In this document: positions 30,893 through 39,672 of the stretch, in pieces | Layout of the letters: each line of letters starts with the position of its first letter | How positions within the stretch are numbered: position 1 is the stretch's first letter | Assembly: GCF_002909375.1 (NCBI RefSeq) | Contig: NZ_PPXD01000009.1 | Location: 170,776 to 234,775 of the forward strand | Direction: 5' to 3' | Origin: Cryobacterium zongtaii | GTDB taxonomy: Bacteria > Actinomycetota > Actinomycetes > Actinomycetales > Microbacteriaceae | DNA: 64,000 bases | Position numbers and translations under genes: made by a program | Notes under the pieces: model-generated | Databases searched by the model: none | Told to the model about the DNA's origin: nothing | Seen by the model: the letters and a program-made list of their open reading frames with translations, nothing else

Positions 30893-31498
30893 TTAGCCGG
30901 CGAGGGCCACGGCGTCGGCCTCGAGCGGCTCGTTGTTGATGACGGATGCGGTCCAGCCGGCCTCGGGGCTGAACTGCACGACCGACATTGCCGCGTTCAG
31001 GATCGGCGGGATGTCCCGCTCGAGGGCGGCCATCAGGCTGAGGCGAATCAGGGTGCCGTGGCAGACGACGATGATGCGGGCGCCCGGGTAGTCCTCGGCG
31101 AGCTGGCGCAGCGCACCAAGGCCGCGGTTGGACACGCTGAGCGCCGCCTCGGCACCACGGAAGCTGCCGGAGTCGCCGTCGACCCGCAGGGCGTCGAGCG
31201 TGGGTCCGGCGGAGAGCCCCTCCGCCGGTCCGTAGTTGCGCTCGACGAGGCCGGGCAGGTGGCGGGTCACCTCGAGGTCCAGGTCCGCGGCGATGATGTC
31301 GGCCGTCTCGGCCGCGCGGGACAGCGGCGATGCCACGACGAAGTCCCATTCGTACTGCGAGAGCGGTGCGACCGCCTCCGTGGCCTGGCCCCGGCCCACG
31401 TCGTTCAGGGGCACATCGGTGGCCCCCTGGATGCGCCCGATGGCGTTCCAATCGGTCTGGCCGTGGCGGACGAGGGCGAAGGTCGTTGTAGCAGTCAC
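30893..31498 (-). CDS. Histidine phosphatase family protein
   Basis: A 201-residue phosphoglycerate-mutase-like phosphatase. The phospho-His motif is ALVRHGQTDWNAIGRIQG with His12; the second catalytic His is in IIVVCHGTLIR. The acid is in the LVERNYGPAEG block. Substrates vary from sugar phosphates to cobalamin or menaquinone intermediates; none is indicated here. It overlaps the GT87 gene by 4 nt and is coupled to it. Confidence 0.9.
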   Translation of the reverse strand: MTATTTFALVRHGQTDWNAIGRIQGATDVPLNDVGRGQATEAVAPLSQYEWDFVVASPLSRAAETADIIAADLDLEVTRHLPGLVERNYGPAEGLSAGPTLDALRVDGDSGSFRGAEAALSVSNRGLGALRQLAEDYPGARIIVVCHGTLIRLSLMAALERDIPPILNAAMSVVQFSPEAGWTASVINNEPLEADAVALAG

Positions 31499-32859
31499 CT
31501 CCCTATTCTGCCTCGTGTGGCCGGGTCGCCCCGCAAACTGGTGGCGTCAGCGTGTGGCCAGGCCACGCGCTCCGGCGCGCTGACACCCGATACGGATGCC
31601 GGCGAGCTCGCGAAGGCCGTGCGCCACAGGGCCAGGACCGACCAGCCGAGCAGCACCACGAGCAGAGCGTTGCGCACGGTGAGCAGCAGGATCGCACCGG
31701 CATCCCCGTGCACCAGGGGCAGGTAGAAGATCGGGAAGATCAGGGTGGTCAACCCGCCGATCACGATCGTGAGATAGGCCGGCACCCGCCAGACAACCCA
31801 GTCGTGGGCCACCCCGACGGCCACGACCGGGGCGATCCACAGCATGTACTGCGGCGAACCCACCTTGTTGAGCACCACGAACGTGGTCACCAGGGCCAAT
31901 GCGCCCAGAAGCACCAGCTGGGCGTTGTCGCGGCTGCGACGCAGGGCCAGCAGGAGCAGAACGAAGATGCCGGCGATGACCAGGAACATCAGCGGGGTCA
32001 TGGCGGCCGCCACGAAGCCGGCGCCGGGGCCGCTCACTTCGCGGGTGGCGATGGCGTGGTTCTGGTAGATCGTGGTGCCGTGCTGGCCCATCGCGGCCAG
32101 CCACACCCACGGGGTCGTCACCGGCGCCTCGAGCTGCAGGGCCCGGTCGGATTGCATGGTCACGAAGCCGGTCAGAAACCGCAGGCCCCCGGCCGCCCAG
32201 ACGGCGCCGGCGATACCGGCCGTGATCACTCCGCCGGTGACGACCACGCTCACCCGGCGCCGGCTCGCCGCCACGACGGCGAGCAGCACCGCGGCCGGCC
32301 AGACCTTGATCCAGGTCGCCGCGGTGAGCAGGGCGGCGGCCAGCACGGGGCGGCGGGCCACCAGCACCAGGCCCATGATCACCAGTGGGGCGCTGAGCCC
32401 CTCGAGGCGCAGCAGTCCGACGGGGCTGAGCAGCAGGCTGAAGGCCAGCCAGAACCAGGCCGCCCGGTAGCCGGCCCGATCGCGGCCCCAGTCGGTGAGG
32501 ATGCCGATGGCCGCGGCGTTGAGGGCCCCGGTCATCACGAACCAGAGCAGTTGATACAGCAGCGGGCCGGCCGCATCCGCCAGCACGATCGGCACGATCG
32601 CGCCGATGGGATACACCCACTCGACGTCGATGCCCTGCCACACGCCGTTGGCCAGGGCCTGCTCGGCCCAGACCCGATAGAGCGGCAGGTCGCCCAGCAC
32701 CCGGCCGGTGAGGATGGTGGGCAGCAGCGCGAACAGGAAGAGCAGGTGCAGCCCGAAAAAGCCGAGCAGCAGGGTGCGGGGACTCCGAAGCCAATCCCGC
32801 CTGGCGGGGGTGAGCAGCCTGGCCAGGCGGTGATCGACCAGTTCCACAAAATACGACAT
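31495..32859 (-). CDS. GT87 (DUF2029) family membrane glycosyltransferase
   Basis: A 454-residue polytopic protein with roughly ten helices. The first extracytoplasmic loop has DLPLYRVWAEQALANGVWQG, with the Asp and the loop pattern of GT-C polyprenyl-phosphate-mannose-dependent mannosyltransferases (PimE-like). EGLSAPLVIMGLVLV and ATWIKVWPAAVLL also fit DUF2029. It probably adds a sugar to a cell-envelope glycolipid on the outer face. ATG 32859 has GGAAAG 11 bases before it; a GTG 12 bases upstream sits on that site. Confidence 0.8.
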   Translation of the reverse strand: MSYFVELVDHRLARLLTPARRDWLRSPRTLLLGFFGLHLLFLFALLPTILTGRVLGDLPLYRVWAEQALANGVWQGIDVEWVYPIGAIVPIVLADAAGPLLYQLLWFVMTGALNAAAIGILTDWGRDRAGYRAAWFWLAFSLLLSPVGLLRLEGLSAPLVIMGLVLVARRPVLAAALLTAATWIKVWPAAVLLAVVAASRRRVSVVVTGGVITAGIAGAVWAAGGLRFLTGFVTMQSDRALQLEAPVTTPWVWLAAMGQHGTTIYQNHAIATREVSGPGAGFVAAAMTPLMFLVIAGIFVLLLLALRRSRDNAQLVLLGALALVTTFVVLNKVGSPQYMLWIAPVVAVGVAHDWVVWRVPAYLTIVIGGLTTLIFPIFYLPLVHGDAGAILLLTVRNALLVVLLGWSVLALWRTAFASSPASVSGVSAPERVAWPHADATSLRGDPATRGRIGR

Positions 32860-33039
32860 CGCACACGTCACTTTCCACAGTCAGAACTTGTGAAGCCGAT
32901 CACTGGGGAGTGTACGAATCGAAGGTGAAAGGGAAACGACCAGAAGCTGTCCGGGAGGGGCGGCCGCCTGAGAGTGCGTTCAGCGAGGTGAGCGGATGGT
33001 GCCGGTCGGGCGGCTCAACTCCGCCGCAGCTGACGGCAC

Positions 33040-33402
33040 CTACATCGGAGCATGCTCAGAGAATTCGATGGCCTGCTGCACCGAGTCGATCCCGAGCACC
33101 AAGCACAACCAGACAGATGACAGCGCCAGAACCAGGATGACTGTCGCGGTCGCGGTCCGCCGCGCCTCATGTGGTCCGGCACGCGCGGACAAGACCGATG
33201 CCGCTGCAGCCAGCGCCGGAATCACCAGCGACACAACCATGACCCCGACAAGGCCGGGAACCCGAGCGGCGTAATAGGAGCTCGGATAATCGTCGGGGTC
33301 AAAATTGAACCCGGCGACACCGGCAATGAATGTCGATGCCAGCGACAGGCAGAACAGCACGAGAGCCCAGCCCAGCCAGGTGTCACCGCTCCACTTCCCC
33401 AT
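33040..33402 (-). CDS. Small membrane protein of unknown function
   Basis: A 120-residue protein with three predicted helices: WALVLFCLSLASTFIAGVAGF, GLVGVMVVSLVIPALAAAASVL and ATVILVLALSSVWLCLVLGI (read around residues 12-32, 50-70 and 86-106). A loop FDPDDYPSSYYAARVPG lies between the first two. I recognise no family. It is not tightly linked to either neighbour. Following it on the same strand is a 180 bp gap before GT87 with no gene that I can support. Confidence 0.6.
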   Translation of the reverse strand: MGKWSGDTWLGWALVLFCLSLASTFIAGVAGFNFDPDDYPSSYYAARVPGLVGVMVVSLVIPALAAAASVLSARAGPHEARRTATATVILVLALSSVWLCLVLGIDSVQQAIEFSEHAPM

Positions 33403-33450
33403 GGCAGACAGTCAACCACGGGCGAAACGGCGCCGATCCCGAGACAAGAC

Positions 33451-35001
33451 TCACGCGTCGCGGGAGGTGCCCTTGGTCAGGGTCTTGCCCTGGAAGAAGG
33501 CCGGGTCGACCCTGCGCATGATGAGCATCAGGACAATGCCGGTGAGGAAGAGGACCATCGCGAGGATGAACACCAGGCCGACGCCGCCGATCTCCGAGCC
33601 GCTGCCGTAGTCGGGATTGGTGCTGTCGATCAGGGTCGTGGCGAAGATCACGGCCAGGATGATGCCGCCCAGCAGCGGGGCGAGCAGCTTGAGCAGGAAC
33701 GCCCGGGTGCTGGAGAACACTTCGCGGCGGAAGAACCAGACGCAGGCGAACGCCGTGACGCCGTAGTAGAAGCAGATCATGATGCCCAGGGTGAGGATGG
33801 TGTCGGTGAGCACATCGGTGCTCAGCACCCGCATCACCGCGTAGAACCCCCAGGCCACCACACCGGCGATCACGGTCGCGAAGCCCGGCGACTTGAACCG
33901 CGGGCTGATCGAGGCGAACCGCTTGGGGAACGCTCGGTAGTGGCCCATCGAGAGCATCGTGCGGGCCGGGCCCACGAAGGTGGACTGCAGCGAGGCCGCC
34001 GAACTGGACAGCACGGCCAGTGACATCAGGATCGCGAACGGGCCCATCACCGGGCCGGCTAGCGCCGCGAAGACGTTGCCCTGGATGTCTTCGTTGCCCA
34101 GCCCCAGCTCGCCGGTACCGACACCGGAGAACATCAGCGCCGACACCGCGACCAGGATGTACAGCACGAAGATGATGCCCACGGTGAGGGTCGCCGCCCG
34201 GCCCGGCGTCCGGGCCGGGTCCTTGGTCTCCTCGTTCATGGTGAGCGTGACGTCCCAGCCCCAGTAGATGAAGATCGACAGCGACACCCCGGCGGCGAAT
34301 GCCGAGAACGACGGGGTGAGGAACGGGTTGAACCAGCTGGCGCTGAAGCCGAGGGCGTCGAAGGCGGTGCCGTCGGAGAAGTGGATGAGCGCCGCGACGC
34401 TGAACCAGATCAACACGAGCAGCTGGAACGCGACGAGCACGTACTGCACCATCTTGGTGGCCTCCATCCCCCGGTAGGAGACGTAACAGGCGCCGACCAT
34501 GAAGACCAGACAGGTGAAGATGTTGATCCAGACGTTGCCGGCCAGGTCGGCCAGGCCGGGGTTGTCGAACAGCTGCGCGAGCATCAAGTAGAAGAAGTCC
34601 ACGGCCACCCCGGCGAGGTTGGACAGCACCACCACCGTGGCCACGATCAGACCCCAGCCGCCCATCCAGCCCAGCCACGGCCCGAAAGCGCGGGTCGCCC
34701 AGGTGAACGAGGTGCCGGCATCCGGCATGGCGTTGTTGAGTTCGCGGTAGCCGAGCGCCACGAGCAGCATCGGGATGAAGCCGACCATGAAGATCCCCGG
34801 CATCTGGGTGCCCACGGCCGCGACGGTGGGGCCGAGCGAGGCGGTGAGAGTGTACGCGGGGGCGATGCAGGAGATGCCGATCACGGTGGCGCCGAGGAGG
34901 CCCACGCTGCCGGCGCTCAGGCCCTTGGCAGACAGACCGCCGGCGCTGGATGAGGTGGAGGTGGTGGCCGGCGTGGCGCCGGAGGCGGATGACTGTGCCA
35001 T
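33451..35001 (-). CDS. APC superfamily amino acid/amine permease
   Basis: A 516-residue transporter with about 12 helices. The unwound first helix is visible in GLLGATVIGISCIAPAYTLTASLGP, and EETKDPARTPGRAA is a conserved cytoplasmic loop of the family. A low-complexity Ser/Thr/Ala head of about 25 residues precedes the membrane domain. It is the last gene of the amine oxidase operon, 54 bp after the universal stress protein gene, so it very likely imports the amine that the operon degrades. Confidence 0.9.
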   Translation of the reverse strand: MAQSSASGATPATTSTSSSAGGLSAKGLSAGSVGLLGATVIGISCIAPAYTLTASLGPTVAAVGTQMPGIFMVGFIPMLLVALGYRELNNAMPDAGTSFTWATRAFGPWLGWMGGWGLIVATVVVLSNLAGVAVDFFYLMLAQLFDNPGLADLAGNVWINIFTCLVFMVGACYVSYRGMEATKMVQYVLVAFQLLVLIWFSVAALIHFSDGTAFDALGFSASWFNPFLTPSFSAFAAGVSLSIFIYWGWDVTLTMNEETKDPARTPGRAATLTVGIIFVLYILVAVSALMFSGVGTGELGLGNEDIQGNVFAALAGPVMGPFAILMSLAVLSSSAASLQSTFVGPARTMLSMGHYRAFPKRFASISPRFKSPGFATVIAGVVAWGFYAVMRVLSTDVLTDTILTLGIMICFYYGVTAFACVWFFRREVFSSTRAFLLKLLAPLLGGIILAVIFATTLIDSTNPDYGSGSEIGGVGLVFILAMVLFLTGIVLMLIMRRVDPAFFQGKTLTKGTSRDA

Positions 35002-35055
35002 GAACCTGTCCTTTGGTCGGATCAGCTACGGGTCGAAATCAGCGAACGGGTTGGA

Positions 35056-35931
35056 TCAGGTGCGGGTGGCCGAGGTCGGCACGACGACGAGCGGCACCGG
35101 CAGGGCGTGCAGCATGCGGTGGGCGGTGATGCCGAGGAAGATCGTGCGCGGCGCGGCCAGCCGGCTTGACCCGACGAACGCGAGCTCATCGGGCCGCCAG
35201 TCGAGGGCCTCGACCGCGTCTTCGACGCTCTTGCCGGTGCCGACCTCGGTCGTGATGACGCCGTGGCTGGTCGAGTGCCGCTCGTAATAGGCGAGCACGG
35301 CGTCGAGGTGCGCGGTGCTGCCGGCGGCGGCCGGTGACTGCTTCTCGCGGGCCGCGTCGACCTCCACCAGGGTCACGAAGCGCAGATCCACGCTCAGCCC
35401 GTCGGAGAATGCCACCAGCGAGTCGAGCAGGGCTTCCCAGCCCGGCCGGGTGCCGATGGCGCAGGTGATCCGGGTGAGCTGGGCCGGCGCGCGGTACCCG
35501 TGTGGGGCGAGGGCAACGGGTACGGGGGAGGCATGTAAGAGGGCGTTGGCGACGCTGCCGATGGTGAACCTGTTGAACAGTCCGCCGCGGGCGGCGCCCA
35601 CCACGATCCGGTCGGAATCGAGGTCTGCGCTGGCCTGGATCAGGCCCTCAGAGGTGGAGTCGGCCCAGAGCAGATGGGTCGTGGCCGTGACATCGGCGGG
35701 CACCCAGCCGGCGGCCTGCTGGAGCCACTTCGTGGCCTGGTCGGCCAGGAGAACCTCGAAGTCGCTGCTCGCGGCGTGGATCTTCGCCGGGGCCGCGGTG
35801 ACGCGCTGCAGAACCAGGCAGATGCGCAGTTCGGCCGCGGTGATCCTGGCCATTGCGATGCCCAGCTCGAGGGCCTCGCGGCCTTGGGCGGTGGCCTCGT
35901 AGGCCACCACATAGTTCGGTACTCGCGTCAC
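35056..35931 (-). CDS. Tandem universal stress protein (UspA) within amine operon
   Basis: A 291-residue protein with two Usp domains. The first carries the ATP-binding pattern GAARGGLFNRFTIGSVANALLHASPVPVALAP (G-2x-G-9x-G-S type, about residues 112-143). The second ends FVGSSRLAAPRTIFLGITAHRMLHALPVPLVVVP, where the pattern is degenerate. It overlaps the copper amine oxidase stop by 4 nt (ATGA), so it is translated with it. It may sense nucleotide or redox state or modulate the permease encoded next; this is inference. Confidence 0.88.
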   Translation of the reverse strand: MTRVPNYVVAYEATAQGREALELGIAMARITAAELRICLVLQRVTAAPAKIHAASSDFEVLLADQATKWLQQAAGWVPADVTATTHLLWADSTSEGLIQASADLDSDRIVVGAARGGLFNRFTIGSVANALLHASPVPVALAPHGYRAPAQLTRITCAIGTRPGWEALLDSLVAFSDGLSVDLRFVTLVEVDAAREKQSPAAAGSTAHLDAVLAYYERHSTSHGVITTEVGTGKSVEDAVEALDWRPDELAFVGSSRLAAPRTIFLGITAHRMLHALPVPLVVVPTSATRT

Positions 35932-37961
35932 GCTGTTCTCCTTGGTTCCGTGGCCGGCGCATCCGTGCTGTGTTCATCCGTGCTGTGTTCGTCCGTGCTG
36001 TGTTCATGGCTGCTGTGCTCGTGTGGGTGGTCGGCCATCCCGCCGTGCTCCATACCCGGGGCGCAGTGCGCGGCGCTCGGTTCCACGTCGAGCGACGGGT
36101 TGCGGTCGAAGAAGCCCACCGGCTTCAGCCAGAACGAGACGATGTCGGCCGGCATCACCGGCCATTCCTCCGGCCGGGTGATGTGGTGGATGCCGAAGGT
36201 GTACCAGAGCACCACATCGGTATCGCGTACGGCGCGGCCGGCCTGGATCCACTCGGGCAGGCCGTGGTCGACGCCGCTCTGGTTCACGAACTCGCCGCAG
36301 GGCCAACGCTGAGCGTCGTCGTTGGGAGTGACCCACACCGTGTGGCCGATCACCTGAGCCCGGGTGAGGGCCGGGGCTTCGGGGTGGAAGAACGACGGGA
36401 TGGCGCCGCCCGGCACGAGCTTGTACGACACCGGGGTGCCGAGCCCGTTCAGGGTCTGCTCGTTGACCACCTTCCAGGCCCGCTGGGTGTTCCAGTCGAA
36501 GTCATCGAAGCCCTCGGTCTCGATCGGGGTGTTCTGTTGGGTGAGTGCCAGCCCGAGCGGGTTGGCAGCGTCGATCGGTTCGATGCGGGTCTCGCTGCGG
36601 TACACGGTGTTGGCCGGGCCGTCGATGTCGAGGTCCATCCGGGCCACGATGAAGTGCTGGTGGAACGGCGCGTAGGTGCGCTCGTCGACGAGGGTGCCGT
36701 TGGGGTGCGGCTGGCCGGGCTCGAGGTGGGTGACCACCATGATGCCGGTGGCGCGCACCTCACACTCGATGTTGCCGTCCTGGTAGAACCGCCAGTAGAC
36801 GAGGTACTCGTAGTTGGCCACGGTCACGTGGAAGGACACCACCAGCCGGCGCATCCTGCGCACCTCCGCGCCGCCGTCGTGGTCGACGTGCTTCCACAGC
36901 ACGGCGTTGTCTTCCTCGTGGATGCAGAAGGCATTGGGGATCGAATACGGCTCGCCGGCGCTGTTGTGCAGCACGGCATCGAGGTAGCGGATCTCGCCCA
37001 GGCAGTCGCAGCCGAGCTCCAGCGAGGTGGTCATGAACCCCAGGCCCCACTCGCCGATGTCGAACGCGGTGCGGCGGAAGTGGTCGACGCTCGGGTCGCG
37101 GTACGGCACCACCATCTCGGCGAACGAGAGCCGGTTGGCGATCGGGCGCTCGCGGCCGGCATCCGTGTAGGTCACCCTGTGCAGCGTCATGCCCTCGCGG
37201 TAGTTGAATCCCACTCGAAGCGACCAGTTCTGCCACTGCACCAGGTTGCCGTCCACGCTGAAGCTCGGGCCCTCCGGCTGCACGATGTCCAGCGGCTTCA
37301 ACGGCGGCCTCGTGCTCGCGGTGCGGATGCGCTCCGGCACCAGGTGCGGCACGTACTCGCCCATCACGCTCGGCGGGTCCACGGCGAAGGTGTCCTCGAT
37401 TTCGAGCAGGTTCATGGTGTTCACGTCGATCACGAAGTGCAGCCCGCTGACCGGTCCCGCGTAGGGGTTGGCGCCGGCGCCGCTGCGCACCCAGACGTCG
37501 GCCCAACCCAGGCGCAGGCCGCGGTAGACGTCGGGGATCACGGCGTCGCCGTAGGTCCAGGTGTCGATGAAGACGTTCTCGAGGTCATCGATGCCGCGTT
37601 TGGCCAGTGCGGCCACGACCTCCGGATGCGCCCGCAGCGCCGCGTCGGCCTCTTCCCACTCATCGACGGTGAAGTTGGCCTGCACACCCACCACCTGACC
37701 CCACTCGAGCAGGGCGTCGGTGTGCAGCGACACCACCGCCACCCAGGTGTGGTTCTGGGCGCGATGCAGCACCACCAGGCGCGCCCGGCGCTCCGGGGCG
37801 ACACCGGTGGCCTCGAATTCGGCGATGGCGGCCTTGGCCGGCTCGAGGAGTTCGATCGAGGCGAATCGCCAGCCAGCACCCACCCCGTGCTCACGGGCGA
37901 GCACGGCCGCCGCCTTGGTGAACTCGGGGCCGGTCAGGGGGTCGAGAGGATGGAAGCTCAT
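35928..37961 (-). CDS. Copper-containing primary amine oxidase
   Basis: A 677-residue enzyme that converts primary amines to aldehydes, ammonia and H2O2 using topaquinone. The quinone precursor is Tyr384 in VANYEYLVYW (NYE/D motif); the base is Asp301 in AFDIGEWGLG. Copper ligands are the HxH in FHQHFIVARMD and a His in FGIHHITRPEEWP. No signal peptide is seen, so it is cytoplasmic like Arthrobacter enzymes. The last 35 residues form a His/Asp-rich tail of repeated HSTDE units coded by a 15 bp tandem repeat. It overlaps both neighbours by 4 nt. Confidence 0.96.
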   Translation of the reverse strand: MSFHPLDPLTGPEFTKAAAVLAREHGVGAGWRFASIELLEPAKAAIAEFEATGVAPERRARLVVLHRAQNHTWVAVVSLHTDALLEWGQVVGVQANFTVDEWEEADAALRAHPEVVAALAKRGIDDLENVFIDTWTYGDAVIPDVYRGLRLGWADVWVRSGAGANPYAGPVSGLHFVIDVNTMNLLEIEDTFAVDPPSVMGEYVPHLVPERIRTASTRPPLKPLDIVQPEGPSFSVDGNLVQWQNWSLRVGFNYREGMTLHRVTYTDAGRERPIANRLSFAEMVVPYRDPSVDHFRRTAFDIGEWGLGFMTTSLELGCDCLGEIRYLDAVLHNSAGEPYSIPNAFCIHEEDNAVLWKHVDHDGGAEVRRMRRLVVSFHVTVANYEYLVYWRFYQDGNIECEVRATGIMVVTHLEPGQPHPNGTLVDERTYAPFHQHFIVARMDLDIDGPANTVYRSETRIEPIDAANPLGLALTQQNTPIETEGFDDFDWNTQRAWKVVNEQTLNGLGTPVSYKLVPGGAIPSFFHPEAPALTRAQVIGHTVWVTPNDDAQRWPCGEFVNQSGVDHGLPEWIQAGRAVRDTDVVLWYTFGIHHITRPEEWPVMPADIVSFWLKPVGFFDRNPSLDVEPSAAHCAPGMEHGGMADHPHEHSSHEHSTDEHSTDEHSTDAPATEPRRTA
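35965..36020. repeat. 15 bp tandem repeat coding the His-rich amine oxidase tail
   Basis: Units GTGCTGTGTTCATCC start at 35965, 35980 and 35995 with one or two changes, and a further degenerate unit follows from 36010. On the minus strand they encode HSTDE. Such a repeat can gain or lose units by slippage and would change the number of histidines without breaking the frame. Confidence 0.85.
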
Positions 37962-39388
37962 TCGAGTGCGCTCATCACGTGCTTGATGCGGGTGTAATCC
38001 TCGACGCCGTACATGGACAGGTCCTTGCCGTAGCCGGAGTACTTGAAACCGCCGTGCGGCATCTCGGCGGTCAGCAGGATGTGCGTGTTGATCCAGACAG
38101 CGCCGAAGTCGAGGTCGCGGGAGACCCGCAGGGCCCGGGCATGGTCGCGGGTCCAGACGCTCGAGGCCAGCGCGTAGCGCACGTCATTGGCCATGGCGAT
38201 GGCCTCCTCCTCGGTGCCGAAGCTCTGCACCGTGATCACCGGGCCGAATGTCTCGTCCTGCACGATCGCATCCGTCTGGCGCACCTGGGTCACCACGGTG
38301 GGTTCGAAGAAGAAGCCCGCCTCACCCACCCGGTGGCCGCCGGTGCTGATCACCGCGTGCGCCGGCAGGCCCTCCACCTTTTCGACCACGTCGGTGAAGT
38401 GACGGACGTTGTTGAGCGGCCCGAAGTAGTTGTCGGCGTCGTCGGCGGACCCGGTGACGCGCAGCTCGGCCTCGGCCGTGAACGCGCCCACGAATTCGTC
38501 GTGGATCGACTCGTGCACGAGCACCCGGGTGATGGCCGTGCAGTCCTGGCCGGCGTTATAGAAGGAGAAGTCGGCGATCGCCGAGGCGACCTTGGCCACG
38601 TCGACGTCACCGAACACCACGGCGGGCGCCTTGCCGCCGAGCTCCAGGTGAGCGCGCTTGAGGGTGTGCGCCGCACCGGCAGCCACGGCCATGCCCGCGC
38701 GCACGCTGCCGGTGATCGAGACCAGGCCGGGCACCGGATGCTCGACGATGAACGCACCGGTGCTCGCATCGCCGAGCACGATGTTCATCACGCCGTCCGG
38801 CAGGATGCCCTGGCTGATCCGGGCGAGTTCGAGGGTGGATTCAGGGGTGGTGTCGCTGGGCTTGAGCACGAGGGTGTTGCCCACGGCCAGGGCCGGACCG
38901 ATCTTCCAGATGGCCATCAGGAATGGGAAGTTCCACGGGGTGACCTGGCCCACCACCCCGATCGGTTCGCGGCGCACCCAGGAGGTCATGCCCTCGAGGT
39001 ACTCGCCGGCCGACTTGCCCTCGAGCAGTCGGGCGGCGCCGGCGAAGAAACGCAGTTGATCGGCCCCGGCGGCCACCTCGTCGGCGGCGATGGTGGCGCG
39101 CGGCTGGCCGGTGTTGCGGTGCTGAGCCTCCACGATCGCGTCGCTGTTGGCCTCCACGGCGTCGGCCAGCCGCAGCAGCGCCAACTGCCGTTCGCCCGGG
39201 GTCTTCCGGCTCCAGCCGGGGAATGCGGCCTTGGCGGCGCGCATGGCGTCGTCGACGTCGCCCGCTGTGGAGATCGGGGCCCGGGCCACGATCGATCCGG
39301 TCGTCGGATCGACGATGTCCAGCAGCGCGGAGCCCGTCGGTGTCACAAAGTGGCCATTGATGAAATTGGACAGTAGCGCGGTGCTCAC
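37958..39388 (-). CDS. Aminoaldehyde dehydrogenase (ALDH superfamily)
   Basis: A 476-residue NAD(P)-dependent dehydrogenase. Motifs are TPWNFPFLMAIWKIGPALA, LKPSDTTPES, ITGSVRAG (cofactor), ELGGKAPAVVFGD with the general-base Glu, and Cys283 in NAGQDCTAITRV. The NAGQDCTA form is shared with gamma-aminobutyraldehyde and betaine aldehyde dehydrogenases. It is first in the amine operon and would oxidise the aldehyde produced by the amine oxidase. GTG 39388 follows AGGAG directly; a longer upstream frame has no ribosome site and runs into the divergent promoter region. Confidence 0.95.
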   Translation of the reverse strand: MSTALLSNFINGHFVTPTGSALLDIVDPTTGSIVARAPISTAGDVDDAMRAAKAAFPGWSRKTPGERQLALLRLADAVEANSDAIVEAQHRNTGQPRATIAADEVAAGADQLRFFAGAARLLEGKSAGEYLEGMTSWVRREPIGVVGQVTPWNFPFLMAIWKIGPALAVGNTLVLKPSDTTPESTLELARISQGILPDGVMNIVLGDASTGAFIVEHPVPGLVSITGSVRAGMAVAAGAAHTLKRAHLELGGKAPAVVFGDVDVAKVASAIADFSFYNAGQDCTAITRVLVHESIHDEFVGAFTAEAELRVTGSADDADNYFGPLNNVRHFTDVVEKVEGLPAHAVISTGGHRVGEAGFFFEPTVVTQVRQTDAIVQDETFGPVITVQSFGTEEEAIAMANDVRYALASSVWTRDHARALRVSRDLDFGAVWINTHILLTAEMPHGGFKYSGYGKDLSMYGVEDYTRIKHVMSALE

Positions 39389-39547
39389 GGGACTCCTCTT
39401 CGATGAGTGGTCATGCGGTGCGCGGCCGCCGGTGGCGTTGGCTCGGTCGGGGCGTTGCCGGGCCAGTATGGCACCTGGCCGGGAGAAAAGGCACCCCCAT
39501 TCATTCGGAGCCGGCCGCCGCGCCGGCCTCCCCGACCGTCCGCGCGG

Positions 39548-39563
39548 GTGCAGGATCTTGCAC
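39548..39563. promoter_or_regulatory. Palindrome in the divergent amine operon / monooxygenase region
   Basis: GTGCAGGATCTTGCAC is an inverted repeat with one mismatched pair, 160 bp from the dehydrogenase start and 110 bp from the monooxygenase start. The 284 bp gap is otherwise GC-rich and holds no gene I can support. It may be a regulator site shared by both transcripts. Confidence 0.45.
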
Positions 39564-39672
39564 TCCCGCATCGACCGGTGCGGGCGGCTCGAAGATGCTG
39601 CGCCGTACCCCTCTGTGACGTCGTGTTTCGTGCAGGGATGTGATCGGGCCGCGAAGAGGTGAGCATTGATCC

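Noticed and set aside
32860..33039. The 180 bp gap between GT87 and the small membrane protein as a possible RNA gene
   Set aside because: No cloverleaf, palindrome or conserved box is visible; only GC-rich spacer.
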